Positions 34,704 to 44,349 of a stretch of 64,000 bases of DNA are shown one piece after another; the stretch's first letter is position 1; each line of letters starts with the position of its first letter. The DNA is taken from the NCBI RefSeq assembly GCF_040802235.1, contig NC_133158.1, forward strand, positions 165,761,401 through 165,825,400, written 5' to 3'. The stretch is from Manis javanica. Lineage: Eukaryota; Chordata; Mammalia; Pholidota; Manidae. A program made the translations under genes and the position numbers. The notes beneath the pieces were generated by a model, which made no database searches, was not told where the DNA came from, and saw only the letters and a list, made by a program, of their open reading frames with translations.

Positions 34704-35594
34704 CTAGAGCAGTCCCTGTAGGATGCCCTGTAGAGGTGGTTTGTGGGAAGCAAATTCCCTCAGCTTTTGCTTGTCTGGGAGTTGTTTGATCCCACCATCA
34801 TATTTAAATGATAGTCGTGCTGGATACAGTATCCTTGGTTCAAGGCCCTTCTGTTTCATTGCATTAAGTATATCATGCCATTCTCTTCTGGCCTGTAGGG
34901 TTTCTGTTGACAAGTCTGATGTTAGCCTGATTGGTTTTCCTTTATAGGTGACCTTTTTCTCTCTAGCTGCCTTTAAAACTCTTTCCTTGTCCTTGATCTT
35001 TGCCATTTTAATTATTATGTGTCTTGGTGTTGTCCTCCTTGGATCCTTTCTGTTGGGGGTTCTGTATAATTCCATGGTCTGTTCGATTATTTCCTCCCCC
35101 AGTTTGGGGAAGTTTTCAGCAATTATTTCTTCAAAGACACTTTCTATCCCTTTTCCTCTTTCTTCCTCTTCTTGTATCCCTATAATACGAATGTTTTTCC
35201 TTTTGTATTGGTCACATATTTCTCTTAGTGTTGTTTCATTCCTGGAGATCCTTTTATCTCTCTCTATGTCAGCTTCTATACGTTCCTGTTCTCTGGCTTC
35301 TATTCCTTCAATGGCCTCTTGCATCTTATCCATTCTGCTTATAAATCCTTCCAGGGATTGTTTCACTTCTGTGATCTCTTTCCTGACATCTGTGATCTCC
35401 TTCCGGACTTCATCCCACTGCTCTTGCATTTTTCTCTGCATCTCATCCCATTGCTCTTGCATTTTTTTCTGCATCTCTGTCAGCATGTTCATGATTTTTA
35501 TTTTGAATTCTTTTTCAGGAGGACTAGTTAGGTCTGTCTCCTTCTCAGGTGTTGTCTCTGTGATCTTTGTCTGCCTGTAGTTTTGCCTTTTCAT
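34704..35594 (-). CDS. L1 ORF1 protein, 296 aa, open
   Basis: RNA-binding nucleic-acid chaperone that forms trimers and coats L1 RNA. Order: short basic N-tail (MKRQNYRQTK...), coiled coil about residues 30-130, RRM from about 134 (NIRIIGIQEEEERGKG), C-terminal domain with YPARLSFKYDG. The family is usually 300-370 aa, so this is at the short end. The coiled coil contains a perfect-register 11-residue duplication (41-51 and 52-62, MQ-K/R-KMQEQWDE) and heptads VRKEITD/VRKEITE. Start chosen at the first ATG after the 5'UTR. No stop codon or frameshift. Confidence 0.94.
   Translation of the reverse strand: MKRQNYRQTKITETTPEKETDLTSPPEKEFKIKIMNMLTEMQKKMQEQWDEMQRKMQEQWDEVRKEITDVRKEITEVKQSLEGFISRMDKMQEAIEGIEAREQERIEADIERDKRISRNETTLREICDQYKRKNIRIIGIQEEEERGKGIESVFEEIIAENFPKLGEEIIEQTMELYRTPNRKDPRRTTPRHIIIKMAKIKDKERVLKAAREKKVTYKGKPIRLTSDLSTETLQARREWHDILNAMKQKGLEPRILYPARLSFKYDGGIKQLPDKQKLREFASHKPPLQGILQGLL
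35409..35474 (-). repeat. 33-bp tandem duplication in ORF1 coiled coil
   Basis: Two 33-bp copies encode two 11-residue units (one K/R difference). Because 33 is a multiple of 3 the frame is kept. Eleven-residue (hendecad) spacing is compatible with coiled coil. Confidence 0.85.
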
Positions 35595-35683
35595 GGTGAT
35601 AGAGATAGTTTGCAGAGCTGGTACAAGTGACCGCTGGAAGAGCTTCCCTTCTTGTTGGTTTGTAGCCTTTTCCTGGGAGAATA

Positions 35684-35697
35684 GCGACCTCTAGTGG
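35684..35697 (-). promoter_or_regulatory. CTCF-like motif before ORF1 of the intact L1
   Basis: Minus strand reads CCACTAGAGGTCGC, 13 of 14 to CCASYAGRKGGCRS with T for G at one core position. Same place relative to ORF1 as the motif at 2490-2503. Confidence 0.35.
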
Positions 35698-36078
35698 CTT
35701 GTGCTGGGCAGCTGTGCGCAGACAGGGCTTCTGCTTCCTGCCCAGTTGCTTTGGGGTTTATCTCCGCTGTTGCTGTGGGCTTGGCCTGGCTGGGGCTGTT
35801 CCTCCAAAATGGTGGAGCCCCGTTGGAGGGGGAGCAGCCAGGAGACTATTTATCTCCGTAAGGGGCCTCTGTGCTCCCTGCTGCCCAGGGGGTTAGAGTG
35901 CCCAGAGATCCCCAGATTCCCTGCTTCTGGTCTAAGTGACCTGTCCTGCCCCTTTAAGATTTCCAAAAAGCACTCTCCAAACCAAAACAACAACAGCAAC
36001 AATGAGAGAGGGAACAGAAAGAAAGAGAAAAAAAAAGGAAAAAAAAGGAAAAAACAAGCGATTTTTTTTTTTTTTTTT

Positions 36079-36965
36079 TGTCCTCAGGTGCCGGTCCCAG
36101 GCACCCGCTCACTGGTCCTGCTGCCCTGTCTCCCTAGCACCAGGGTCCCTGTCCTTTCAAGGCTTCCAAAAAGCACCCACCCACCGGTCCCGCAGGGAAG
36201 GAACGCTCAATATTCTTTGTCCTCAGGCACTGGTCCCACGCACCCGCTCACCAGTCCCGCCGCCCTGCCTCCCTAGCACCGGGGTCCCTGTCCCTTCAAG
36301 GCTTCCAAAAAGCACTCGGCAAAAAGAGAGAAAAAAAAGGGGAAAAACGCGCGATTTCTTCCGTCCTCAGGTGCTGGTCTCAGGCACCCACCCACCGGTC
36401 CCACAGGGAAAAATGCGGGATATTCTTTGTCCTCAGGTGCCGGTCCCAGGCACCCGCTCACCAGTCCCGCCGCCCTGCCTCCCTAGCACCGGGGTCCCTG
36501 TCCCTTTTAGGCTTCCAAAAAGCACTCGCAGAAAAGAGAAAAAAAAAAGGGGAAAAACGCGCGATTTCCTCTGTCCTCAAGTGCCGGTCTCAGGCACCCG
36601 CCCACCGGTCCCGCAGGGAAAAACGGGGGATATTCTTTGTCCTCAGGCGCCGGTCCCAGCCACCCGCTCACCAGTCCCGCCACCGTGCCTCCCTAGCACT
36701 GGGGTCCCCGTCCCTTCAAGGCTTCCAAAAAGCGCTCGCCAAAAAGAGAAAAAAAAAAAAGGGGAAAAACGCGCGACCTCCTCCGTCCTCAGGCACCGGT
36801 CTCAGGCACCCGCCCCCAGGTCTCGCAGGGAGAAACGCGGGATATTCTTTGTCCTCCGGCGCCGTTCCCAGGCACCTCCTCACCGGTCCCGCCACCCTGC
36901 CTCCCCAGCAATGGGGGCCCGTCCCTCTAAGGCTTCCAAAAAGCGCTCGCCAAAAAAAAAAAAAA
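36079..36965 (-). repeat. L1 promoter monomer array, about 4.2 x 210 bp
   Basis: The landmark TATTCTTTGT (plus strand) recurs at 36211, 36421, 36631 and 36843, spacing 210, 210 and 212. Each unit holds two related GTCCTCAGG...CCGGT half-blocks, a CTTCCAAAAAGC word and an A-rich GGGGAAAAACGCGCGA block. The leftmost unit is partial. Units are very similar, implying recent expansion. Confidence 0.9.
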
Positions 36966-37199
36966 AAAAACCGCTCCGGTTTCTCTCCACCCGCCGGGAG
37001 CCGGGGGGATGGGCGCTTGGGTCCCGCCGGGCTGGGGCTTGTATCTTACCCCCTTCACAAGGCGCTGGGTTCTTGCAGGTGTGGATGTGGTCTGGATGTT
37101 GTCCTGTGTCCTGTGGTCTCTATTTTAGGAAGATTTTTCTTTGTTATATTTTCATAGCTCTATGTGTTTTTGGGAGGAGATTTCCACTGCTCTACTCAC

Positions 37200-37212
37200 G
37201 CCGCCATCTTGG
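37200..37212 (-). promoter_or_regulatory. YY1-type motif at L1 5' end
   Basis: Minus strand CCAAGATGGCGGC, within 25 bp of the first base of the element. This is the position of the YY1 site in human L1, which fixes the transcription start. Related words mark the 5' ends at 1887 and 37641-37653. Confidence 0.75.
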
Positions 37213-37222
37213 CTCCGCCCCC

Positions 37223-37232
37223 TAAGACTTTT
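37223..37232. repeat. Target-site duplication of inner L1, right copy
   Basis: TAAGACTTTT directly after the L1 5' end (GGCTCCGCCCC on the plus strand), followed by the resumed middle L1 5'UTR. Confidence 0.88.
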
Positions 37233-37660
37233 AAAGTGCCCACTTTTCTTTCATCCCAGGGGAGCCGGCTATGGGGACCCGCTCCCAGTCTCCATTTCAC
37301 ATTTTACTTTTCTGTTTCTCTAATATCCAGTACACCATGCAATGTGTGTCTGTGCTCCTGGTGCAGATTACTAGGGCTGGTTATTTAGCAGTCCTGGGCT
37401 TCCACTCCCTCCCTACTCTGATTCTTTTCCTCCCACCAGTGAGCTGGGGTAGGGGGAGTGCTCTGGTCCCACCAGGTCATGGTTTTGTATCTTACCCTTT
37501 TCATGAGATGCTAGTTCTCACATATGTAGCTGTAGACTGGCTGTTGTACTGTATTTTCTGGTCTCTCTTTTAGGAATAGTTGTATTTGCTGTATTTTCAA
37601 AATATATATGGTTTTGGGAGATTTCTGCCACCCTACTCATGCCACCATCTTGAGAAATCT
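37233..37660 (-). mobile_element. Middle L1 5'UTR, remainder, to its 5' end
   Basis: Resumes the 5'UTR interrupted at 28505; ends at CCACCATCTTGAG (antisense of an L1 5' start with YY1-like core). After it the outer L1 continues. The middle L1 is therefore essentially full length. Confidence 0.85.
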
Positions 37661-39185
37661 GTCTTGTAGTTCTTATTGTAGAGATTTTCACTTCCTTAAA
37701 TTTATTCCTAAGTATTTTATTGTCTTTCATGCTGTTGTAAATGGAATTAAGTTTTTTTCCAGAAATTTCAATGTTAGCATATAGATATGCTACTGATTTT
37801 TATATGTTATTTTAGTATCCTGAAACTATACTGAATTAATTGATTAGCTGCAACATTTTGGTTGAGTCTTTAGGATTGTTCTCTATATAAAATCATGTCA
37901 TCTGCAAAGAGAGACAATTTTACTTATCCCTTTCCAGTTCTGATACTTTTTACTTCCTTTTCTTGCCTGATTGCTGTAGCTCGGACTTCTAATGCTATTT
38001 TGAATAGGAATGGTAAGGCACCCTTGTCTTTTTCCTGAGGTTAGAGGAAAGCTTTCATCCTTTTACCACTGAATATGATGTTAGTGCTGGGTTTGTCATA
38101 TTTGGCCTTTATTATGTTGGGATATGTTCCTTCTATATCTAATTTGTTCAGTGTTTTTATCATGAATGAATGTTGATCTTTGTTGAATGCTGTTTTCTGC
38201 ATCTATTGAGATAATCATATGATTTTTTTCTTTCATTTTATTAATGTGATGTATCACACTGATTAATTTGTATATGTTGAACCATCCTTGAATCCCAGGG
38301 ATAAAATCCATTTAATCATAGTAAATAATCCTTTTAACATACTACTGACTTTGGTTTGCTAGTATTTTATTGAGAATTTTTGCACCTGTAGCTATCAGGG
38401 ATATTTGCCTATAGTTTTCCTTCCTAGCAGTGTTATGTTCTTGTTTTGATATGAAGATAATGCTTACATCATACAATGAGTTTTGGAGTAATTCCCTCCT
38501 CTTTGATTTTTTGGAGGAATTTGAGACATATTGGTATTAATTCTTCTTTTAATACTTGGTTAAATTCACCAATGACACTATCTGCTCCTGGGCTGCTCTT
38601 CTCTGGGAGATTTTTGATTATTGATTCAATCTCTAAAAATTCTAAAAATTTTTCTATTCCTTCTAGGTTGTCCAATTTGTTGATGTGCCTGTGACTTGGT
38701 TCTCTAGATGAGCAAAGTCACTGTTTGGAATTGGTCTGCTGAGATCACTCAGTAGTTGTTGCTAGTCCCTTCCTGCTTTTCCATCACAGTTTGATCCCCA
38801 GTGTCTGAGCCTCACAGATTCCCCTGAAGTCTCTGTGGTGCAAGATCAGAGCAGCAGCTCCTGCAAAGCAACCCACTGGTTAGGAAGTCTGGTTGTCCCC
38901 TTAGTTTCTCTTTTCCCACTGGGGGAACTGGAGGCTCAGGAGAACTCTCCACTGTGGTGCTATACTGTCTTGGAGGAGAGCTAATGCAGTCAACATGTAG
39001 CCAACTTCTCTTACTCTTCTAATGTAGTCTATCTTGGTCTTGGTGCCTATGGGGTGCTTCAGCCTCACCCCCATGTTCTAAGATTTTTTCAATGGTGTCT
39101 TGTTCTTGAATAGGTGTTGGTTGTTGTTCTTGATGGGGGTGAAGTCAGGAATGACCTATGTTGCCATCTTGGTGATATCACTCCA
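37661..39185 (-). mobile_element. Outer old L1 (antisense), remaining part with 5' end
   Basis: Continues the element of 20730-22632: RT region (38096-38311 has [20 protein letters not shown]; 38469-38675 the finger region). Near 38690 it jumps from ORF2 to 5'UTR-like sequence ending with GTTGCCATCTTGG, so ORF1 and the ORF2 start are missing by internal deletion. Both ORFs are decayed. Confidence 0.8.
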
Positions 39186-39384
39186 ATAATTTTCATTTAC
39201 TTTTTAATAACATAAAAAGTTATTTATTTTATTATTTAATAATTTACACTTTTTAAATAACTTTGAAAAATTTGATATTGATATTGTTTGGAGTTGTTCT
39301 ACATAGCAGACAGAGCAACCTTTTCAAAACTCAAATATGTTTATGCCATTCTCTTGCTTCGGTAGCATTCTGACCCAGTGTATT
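39186..39384. other. Short unassigned spacer
   Basis: AT-rich DNA between the L1 nest and LTR copy A. Nothing recognised. Confidence 0.4.
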
Positions 39385-39791
39385 TGTCTTGCCAATGGGT
39401 TTCAGCCCCGGGCAAGTTCACTATGAATTCAATATGACCAAAGGAATGACAGTAGAACATTCTTGGGTGAAAGGGTTATACCCAACTTCATTCCCAAGGT
39501 GGCAGGTCAAGCACTAGAATCCTGTCCACTCAGAGTCTACATGCAGCAAGCTGGTCTCTGCCTCTGGGCTTCTCTACCCCTGCAGCCGTCTCAGTCTCTG
39601 GCCTTGCCGCTGCCACCACTCCAGTCTCTGCTCTCCTGCAATGTTGCAGCCATGCTACCTTGTTGCCCAGAACACTGGGTGGAGCTCTTTGTATAGAGTC
39701 AATAACAACGTACTGCCCACATGTGTGTAGTGAGCTAACCAACCAGGGCCAGGTGAGAATCCTGGCCACAGGAACCTTCACTTTATCCACA
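39385..39791 (-). mobile_element. Solo LTR, copy A
   Basis: About 407 bp. On the minus strand it begins TGTGGATAAAGTGAAGG and ends ...ATTGGCAAGACA, the TG...CA borders of a retroviral LTR. It is closely related to copies B (41361-41821) and C (53200-53581). I find no matching 5-bp flanks (GTATT versus TGTGA). The AATAAA present in C is AATGAA here. No internal retroviral sequence follows. Confidence 0.75.
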
Positions 39792-40955
39792 TGTGACATC
39801 TCATGTTTCTCTCAAGGTATTAATTATACTTCCAAATGTCTTCTTCTAATTGTTCTCAAGCTATGTTTTCTCTAATATTAGTTGTAGAAATGGTGGTGAT
39901 TTTTTCCCCCAAATGTGTGATAAGGTTTAGTTATCTGTTCAATACTGTATTTTAGAATCTGTCCACTTTGGCTTTTTATTAACTGTAGCCATCCTCTGTT
40001 AATTTGGTGTAAGAACAGCACTTGAGACTCAAGGTTGTGTTGGTAGCCCATCTTCAAGGTGTGGGAGACTCGTTTTCTTCCTGGAAGTCTGTAACTACCT
40101 GGGCCACAGCTTAGAACCAGTTGGGGAGGAGAAAATTGTCATCTAGTCTAGCGACTCTAAACCTCTTTCTACAATTACTCTCTCTGACCAGCGCCTCACC
40201 TCGTTGCACTTCTTGATCTGCCAATTTTGAGCTTGCCAACTCTTCCCCCAGCTGCTCTTCCCTTTGCCTTAATCTCTCCTCTGTATGATTTAACTTGAAC
40301 TTTCCTTCCATTTTGCTTTTCTGAGATATGATCCTATCTCTTTTCTGTCTTTCCTTAACATTTCTGGCTTGTGGACGGCAGTTTTTCTTGTTTTCCTAGG
40401 ATACATTTTACTTTCAAAAGATATCTTCTCTATCTTTTCATGGTATTTCATATGGTAAATAAAGGTATAGGTATGCATATTTGGTTAGCTATTTGATCCA
40501 ATCTCTATTTAAAAGTATATGTGTGTAAGAGAGATTTCTTGCGTTTTTTTCTCTTCTTTCTCAGATTATTCTTTTCTTCTCTAAATGATGCAAAAACAAG
40601 GAAGTCAGAGTTGAATTGAGTTTTAACCTTTTCACCTGTATTTTTCTTCCCTATTCACTGTATTCTGGGAAAAAAATGCCAAGTAAAGTAAATATGTTCC
40701 TTCCATACTTCTGGTGTTACCCAGTTTCATTCAGAATGCACCTTTTCCAGAAATGGGAGGTAAAATTGGTGCCAGCTGCTAAGTAGCAGCCGATTTCAAG
40801 ATTGGATCAGGGCTGGTGGCAGTTGAGTGTGGTGGTTATAAGCATGTTGGAAACCATTAGGCTCTGGGGAACTAATACCAACCACATCCACAGAGACTTT
40901 ATAACCCAGAATATATATATTTTTCAATTAGAGTATGGGATATATTATAACTTTG
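39792..40955. other. Unassigned sequence
   Basis: No exon or named repeat. Short open frames (e.g. 40111-40311 minus) are not similar to known proteins. Confidence 0.4.
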
Positions 40956-40959
40956 CAGG

Positions 40960-41150
40960 GACTACTTGTGATAACACAAATTTGGAGTTGGATTTGAGTT
41001 GGAATCCTAGCCCCACCATTCATTCACTGTCTCTGTTACTTAATATTTCTGGATCTCTACTTTTGTCCTTGGGAGCACTGAGATAAAGAACATGAGATAA
41101 AGAAAATGAAGTTCCTGGCATAGCAGTTAGCACGTAGAGAACATGGAACA
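40960..41150 (+). repeat. MIR
   Basis: TTGGAGTTGGATTTGAGTTG-GAATCC, TCTGTTACTTAATATTTCTG and a tail TCCTGGCATAGCAGTTAGCA give the order of a sense MIR. Confidence 0.65.
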
Positions 41151-41360
41151 GACATTAGAGATAACGGTGGTGACCGCTGGAGTCCTGCTCTTTGTGGTCT
41201 CCTTCCAGGTATCAGTGAGCCTGGGAAGATAAATTAATAATCTAGAAGGCTCCAGGGAAAATGTAAAATCAGCAAAAACTGTCTTTATATAAAGTTTTTC
41301 AATTTAGTTTTTATTTAGTCTTCATTTAGTTGTGTTATGAGAAAAATAAAATTCCATGCC

Positions 41361-41821
41361 TGTCTTGCCAATAGGTTTTAGCCCTGGGCAAGTTCACCAT
41401 GGATTCAGTGTGACCAAAGAAATGACAGAAAAATGTTCTTGGGGTGAAAGGGTTATACCCAACGTTATATCCATGGTGGCAGGTCAATCACTAAAATCTC
41501 ATCCACTCAGAGCAAGTCTGCATGCAGCAAGCCAGTCTCTGCCTCCAGGCCTCTTGGCCTGCACAGCCATCCTCTGGGCCTCTGTCCTCAGTGCTGCCAC
41601 CATTCCAGCCTCTGCTCTGCTCTCCAGCAGCCTTGCAGCCATGCCACTGTGTTGCTCAGAGCATGTTTATAGAGTCACTACTTGTCTTCTCTGTGCTATA
41701 CTGCCTTCCCTGTGCCCTTTATATAGAGTCAATAATGACATATTTCCCACACATGTGTAGTGAGCTAGCCAACCAGGGCCAGGTGAGAATTCTGGCCACA
41801 GGAACCTTCATTTTATCCATG
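41361..41821 (-). mobile_element. Solo LTR, copy B, with a templated insert
   Basis: Same family as copies A and C. Flanked by a perfect 5-bp duplication ATGCC (41356-41360, 41822-41826), inserted in a MIR (ATGCCTCAGTTTTCTCAC follows). Terminal TG of the sense LTR has become CA. Inside, 41663-41718 is foreign to the LTR and identical to part of the nearby L1 3'UTR (42314-42369); a short piece of LTR is lost at the same place. Confidence 0.85.
41663..41718 (+). repeat. 56-bp insert identical to L1 3'UTR at 42314-42369
   Basis: All 56 bases agree with the L1 copy 651 bp to the right, in the same direction, including the private variant ATGTTTATAGAG (the other L1 copies in the window have ATGCTATAGAA and ATGTGGTAGAG). 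Confidence 0.9.
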
Positions 41822-41960
41822 ATGCCTCAGTTTTCTCACTTATAAAATGAGGATAACTTAATAGGGTTGTCATGTATATTCAATGAGAAAACATTGTAAA
41901 GTACTTAGGATAGTGATGTACATAGGAGTACAATAATTCTTAGCTATGTTGTTATTACTA
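41822..41960 (+). repeat. MIR, 3' part
   Basis: CCTCAGTTTTCTCACTTATA-AAATGAGG, GGTTGTCATGTATATTCAAT and AAAGTACTTAGGATAG are the MIR core and tail. LTR copy B interrupts its left part. Confidence 0.85.
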
Positions 41961-42173
41961 TTTGTTATTATGATTAATATTATCATATTACTATTTTATA
42001 TAGGCTATAGAAAAGCCAGAAAAGAATCCCTATTTCAATTTAAGTTTGTGATTTCATTTTTTTCAACCAACAGTTGGAACACTTGATTGGAAAAAATTCA
42101 TGTGATAAATATTTAAAATGGGGACTATTCTGGAAAAACTGGAACATGTGGTTACTATAACTACAGTGTGTTA

Positions 42174-43702
42174 CGTTTTTTTATTAAGGTATCACTGATA
42201 TACAATATTACACTCAGGTTTTGCATGAACAACATTGTGGTTACTACATTCCACCCTATTATCAAGTCCCTACAACATACCCCATAATAGTCACTGTCCA
42301 TCAGCATAGTAAGATGTTTATAGAGTCACTACTTGTCTTCTCTGTGCTATACTGCCTTCCCTGTGCCCTCCCATCTTATGTGTGCTAATCATAATACCCC
42401 TAATCCCTTCTCCCTCCCTTCCCACTGATCCTCCCCAACCCCTTTCCCTTTGGTAACTGTTAGTCCATTCTTGGCTTCTGTGAGTCTGCTGCTGTTTTGT
42501 TCCTTCAGTTTTGCTTTATTGTTATACTCCACACATGAGTGAAATCATTTGGTATTTGTCTTTCTCCACCTGGCTTATTTCACTGAGCATAATACCCTCT
42601 AATGCCATCCGTGTTGTTGCAAATGGGAGGATTTGTTTTCTTCTTATGGCTGAATAATATTCCATTGTGTATATGTACCACATCCTCTTTATCCATTCAT
42701 CTACTGATGGACACTTAGTTGCTTCTATGTCTTTGCTATTATAAATGGTGCTGTGATAAACATGGGGTGCATATGTCTTTTTGAATCTGAGATCTTGTTT
42801 TCTTTGGGCAAATTCCTAAGAGTGGAATTCCTGGGTCAAATGGTATTTCTATTTTTAGTTTTTTGAGGAACCTCCGTACTGCTTTCCACAATGGTTGAAC
42901 TAATTTACATTCCCACCAGCAGTGTAGGAGGGTTCCCCTTTGTCCACATCCTTGCCAACATTTGTTGTTGTTTGTCTTTTGGATGTTGGCCATCCTAACT
43001 GGTGTGAAGTGATATCTCATTGTGGTTTTAATTGGCATTTCTCTGATGATTAGCAATGTGGAGCATCTTTTCATGTGCCTGTCGGCCATCTGAATTTCTT
43101 TTTTGGAGAAGTGTCTGTTCAGATCCTCTACCCATTTTTTTGATCAGGTTGTTTGCTTTCTGGGTGTGGAGGCATGTGAGTTCTTTACATATTTTGGATG
43201 TTAACCCCTTGTTGGATATGTCATTTACAAAGATATTCTTCCATACTGTAGGATGCCTTTTTGTTCTGTTGATGGTGTCCTTTGCTGTACATAAGCTTTT
43301 TAGCTTGATGTTGTCCCACTTGTTCATTTTTGCTTTTGTTTCCCTTGCCCAAGGAGATGTGTTCAGGACAAAGTTGCTCATTTTTTTATTCAAGAGATTT
43401 TTGCCTATGTTTTCCTCTAAGAGTTTTATGGTTTCATGACTTACATTCAGGTCTTTGATCAATTTTGAGTTAATTTTTGTGTATGGAGTTAGACAGTAGT
43501 CTAGTTTCATTCTCTTACATATAGCTGTCCAGTTTTGCCAACACTAGCTGTTGAAGAGGCTGTCATTTCCCCATTGTATATCTATGGCTCCTTTATCATA
43601 TATTAATTGGCCATATATGTGTGGGTTTATATCTGGACTCTCTATTCTGTTCCATTGATCTATGGCTCTGTTCTTGTGCCAGTACCAAATTGTCTTGATT
43701 AC
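42174..43702 (-). mobile_element. 5'-truncated L1, antisense
   Basis: Begins with a T run near 42176, then 3'UTR (to about 42740) and ORF2 C-terminal part (minus frames 42739-43089, [18 protein letters not shown], and 43028-43510, broken by frame changes). It ends at 43702 inside ORF2. Possible target-site duplication AGTGTGTTA/AGTGTGTAT at 42164-42172 and 43705-43713, imperfect. No ORF1 or 5'UTR. Confidence 0.9.
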
Positions 43703-44345
43703 AGAGTGTGTATTTTTGATGACCAAAAAGCTTGTGCCCACCAAATGCAGCATCTTTTCTCTGTGAATTCTTCCTACCTGATGCCCTTACTTCCATTGCT
43801 TTCAAACTATTGTTCTTTTGATTATCAGTGGAACACTTTTGTTAAATAAAATCTTAGAAGATACCCTAATATGGAAGTGTTTGTGTGCTGGTTGAACTGG
43901 GGTTCTTGACTCTGAGCCCTGCTTACTTATCTTCTCCATGACACTATAGACTCTTGGAAACACAGTTTGAAAACCTTACTTCTCATTGGTAGACATATAA
44001 CCAGTTAAGCAGATAATTTTTTTTATAATTATTATGTACTGGTTGGGCATTTCTAATATATACTCTGTACCGTTTTACATTTGGGAGATACTTTGGGAAA
44101 ATACTTTAGTTTTTTCAGCAGTACATTTACATATCACATCTGAAGGTTGCTTACTTTTAGAGAAAGGTTGTTCCAGATAGTTTATTCTGATTATTTTCAG
44201 CTTCTTCTACAGAGGGTGATTTTTTCTTTTCTTTTTTTGGTGCCTTCTCTCCAAATCAGATTATACCACAGTTAGGGTTTACACTTCCTCATGAACTTAA
44301 CTTGGCCAATATTCCCACTAATAAAGAGCTCATAGGAGTATTTGA
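43703..44345. other. Unassigned sequence
   Basis: Intergenic DNA between two L1 fragments. Nothing recognised. Confidence 0.4.
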
Positions 44346-44349
44346 TTAA

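Larger units (their letters stand above)
28506..37222 (-). mobile_element. Inner, young L1 with attached ERV-derived 3' segment, one target-site duplication
   Basis: The element lies in the 5'UTR of the middle L1. On the plus strand the host reads TAAGACTTTT at 28496-28505, then the insert, then TAAGACTTTT again at 37223-37232, and the host sequence continues (AAAGTGCCC). The cut site is CTTTT/AAAG, the canonical L1 endonuclease site, and the T run joins the TTTT side as target-primed reverse transcription predicts. In sense order the insert holds: full 5' end, 5'UTR with monomers, ORF1, ORF2, 3'UTR, A/AAAG tail, about 150 bp of unknown origin, A16, an env-LTR remnant of about 1.6 kb, final poly(A). 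Both ORFs are open. Confidence 0.9.
35595..37222 (-). promoter_or_regulatory. 5'UTR / internal promoter of inner L1
   Basis: GC- and CpG-rich, 1.6 kb. Sense order: 5' end GGGGCGGAGCC, YY1-type CCAAGATGGCGGC (37200-37212), about 250 bp of unique sequence, monomer array (36079-36965), T/A-rich links, then unique sequence to ORF1 with a CTCF-like motif. In known L1s the 5'UTR drives RNA polymerase II transcription from +1 and YY1 sets the start. The complete 5' end means this copy may hold its promoter. Confidence 0.85.

Noticed and set aside
31222..35580. Several long plus-strand frames (up to 210 codons) opposite L1 ORF1 and ORF2
   Set aside because: Antisense shadows of the open L1 ORFs on the minus strand.
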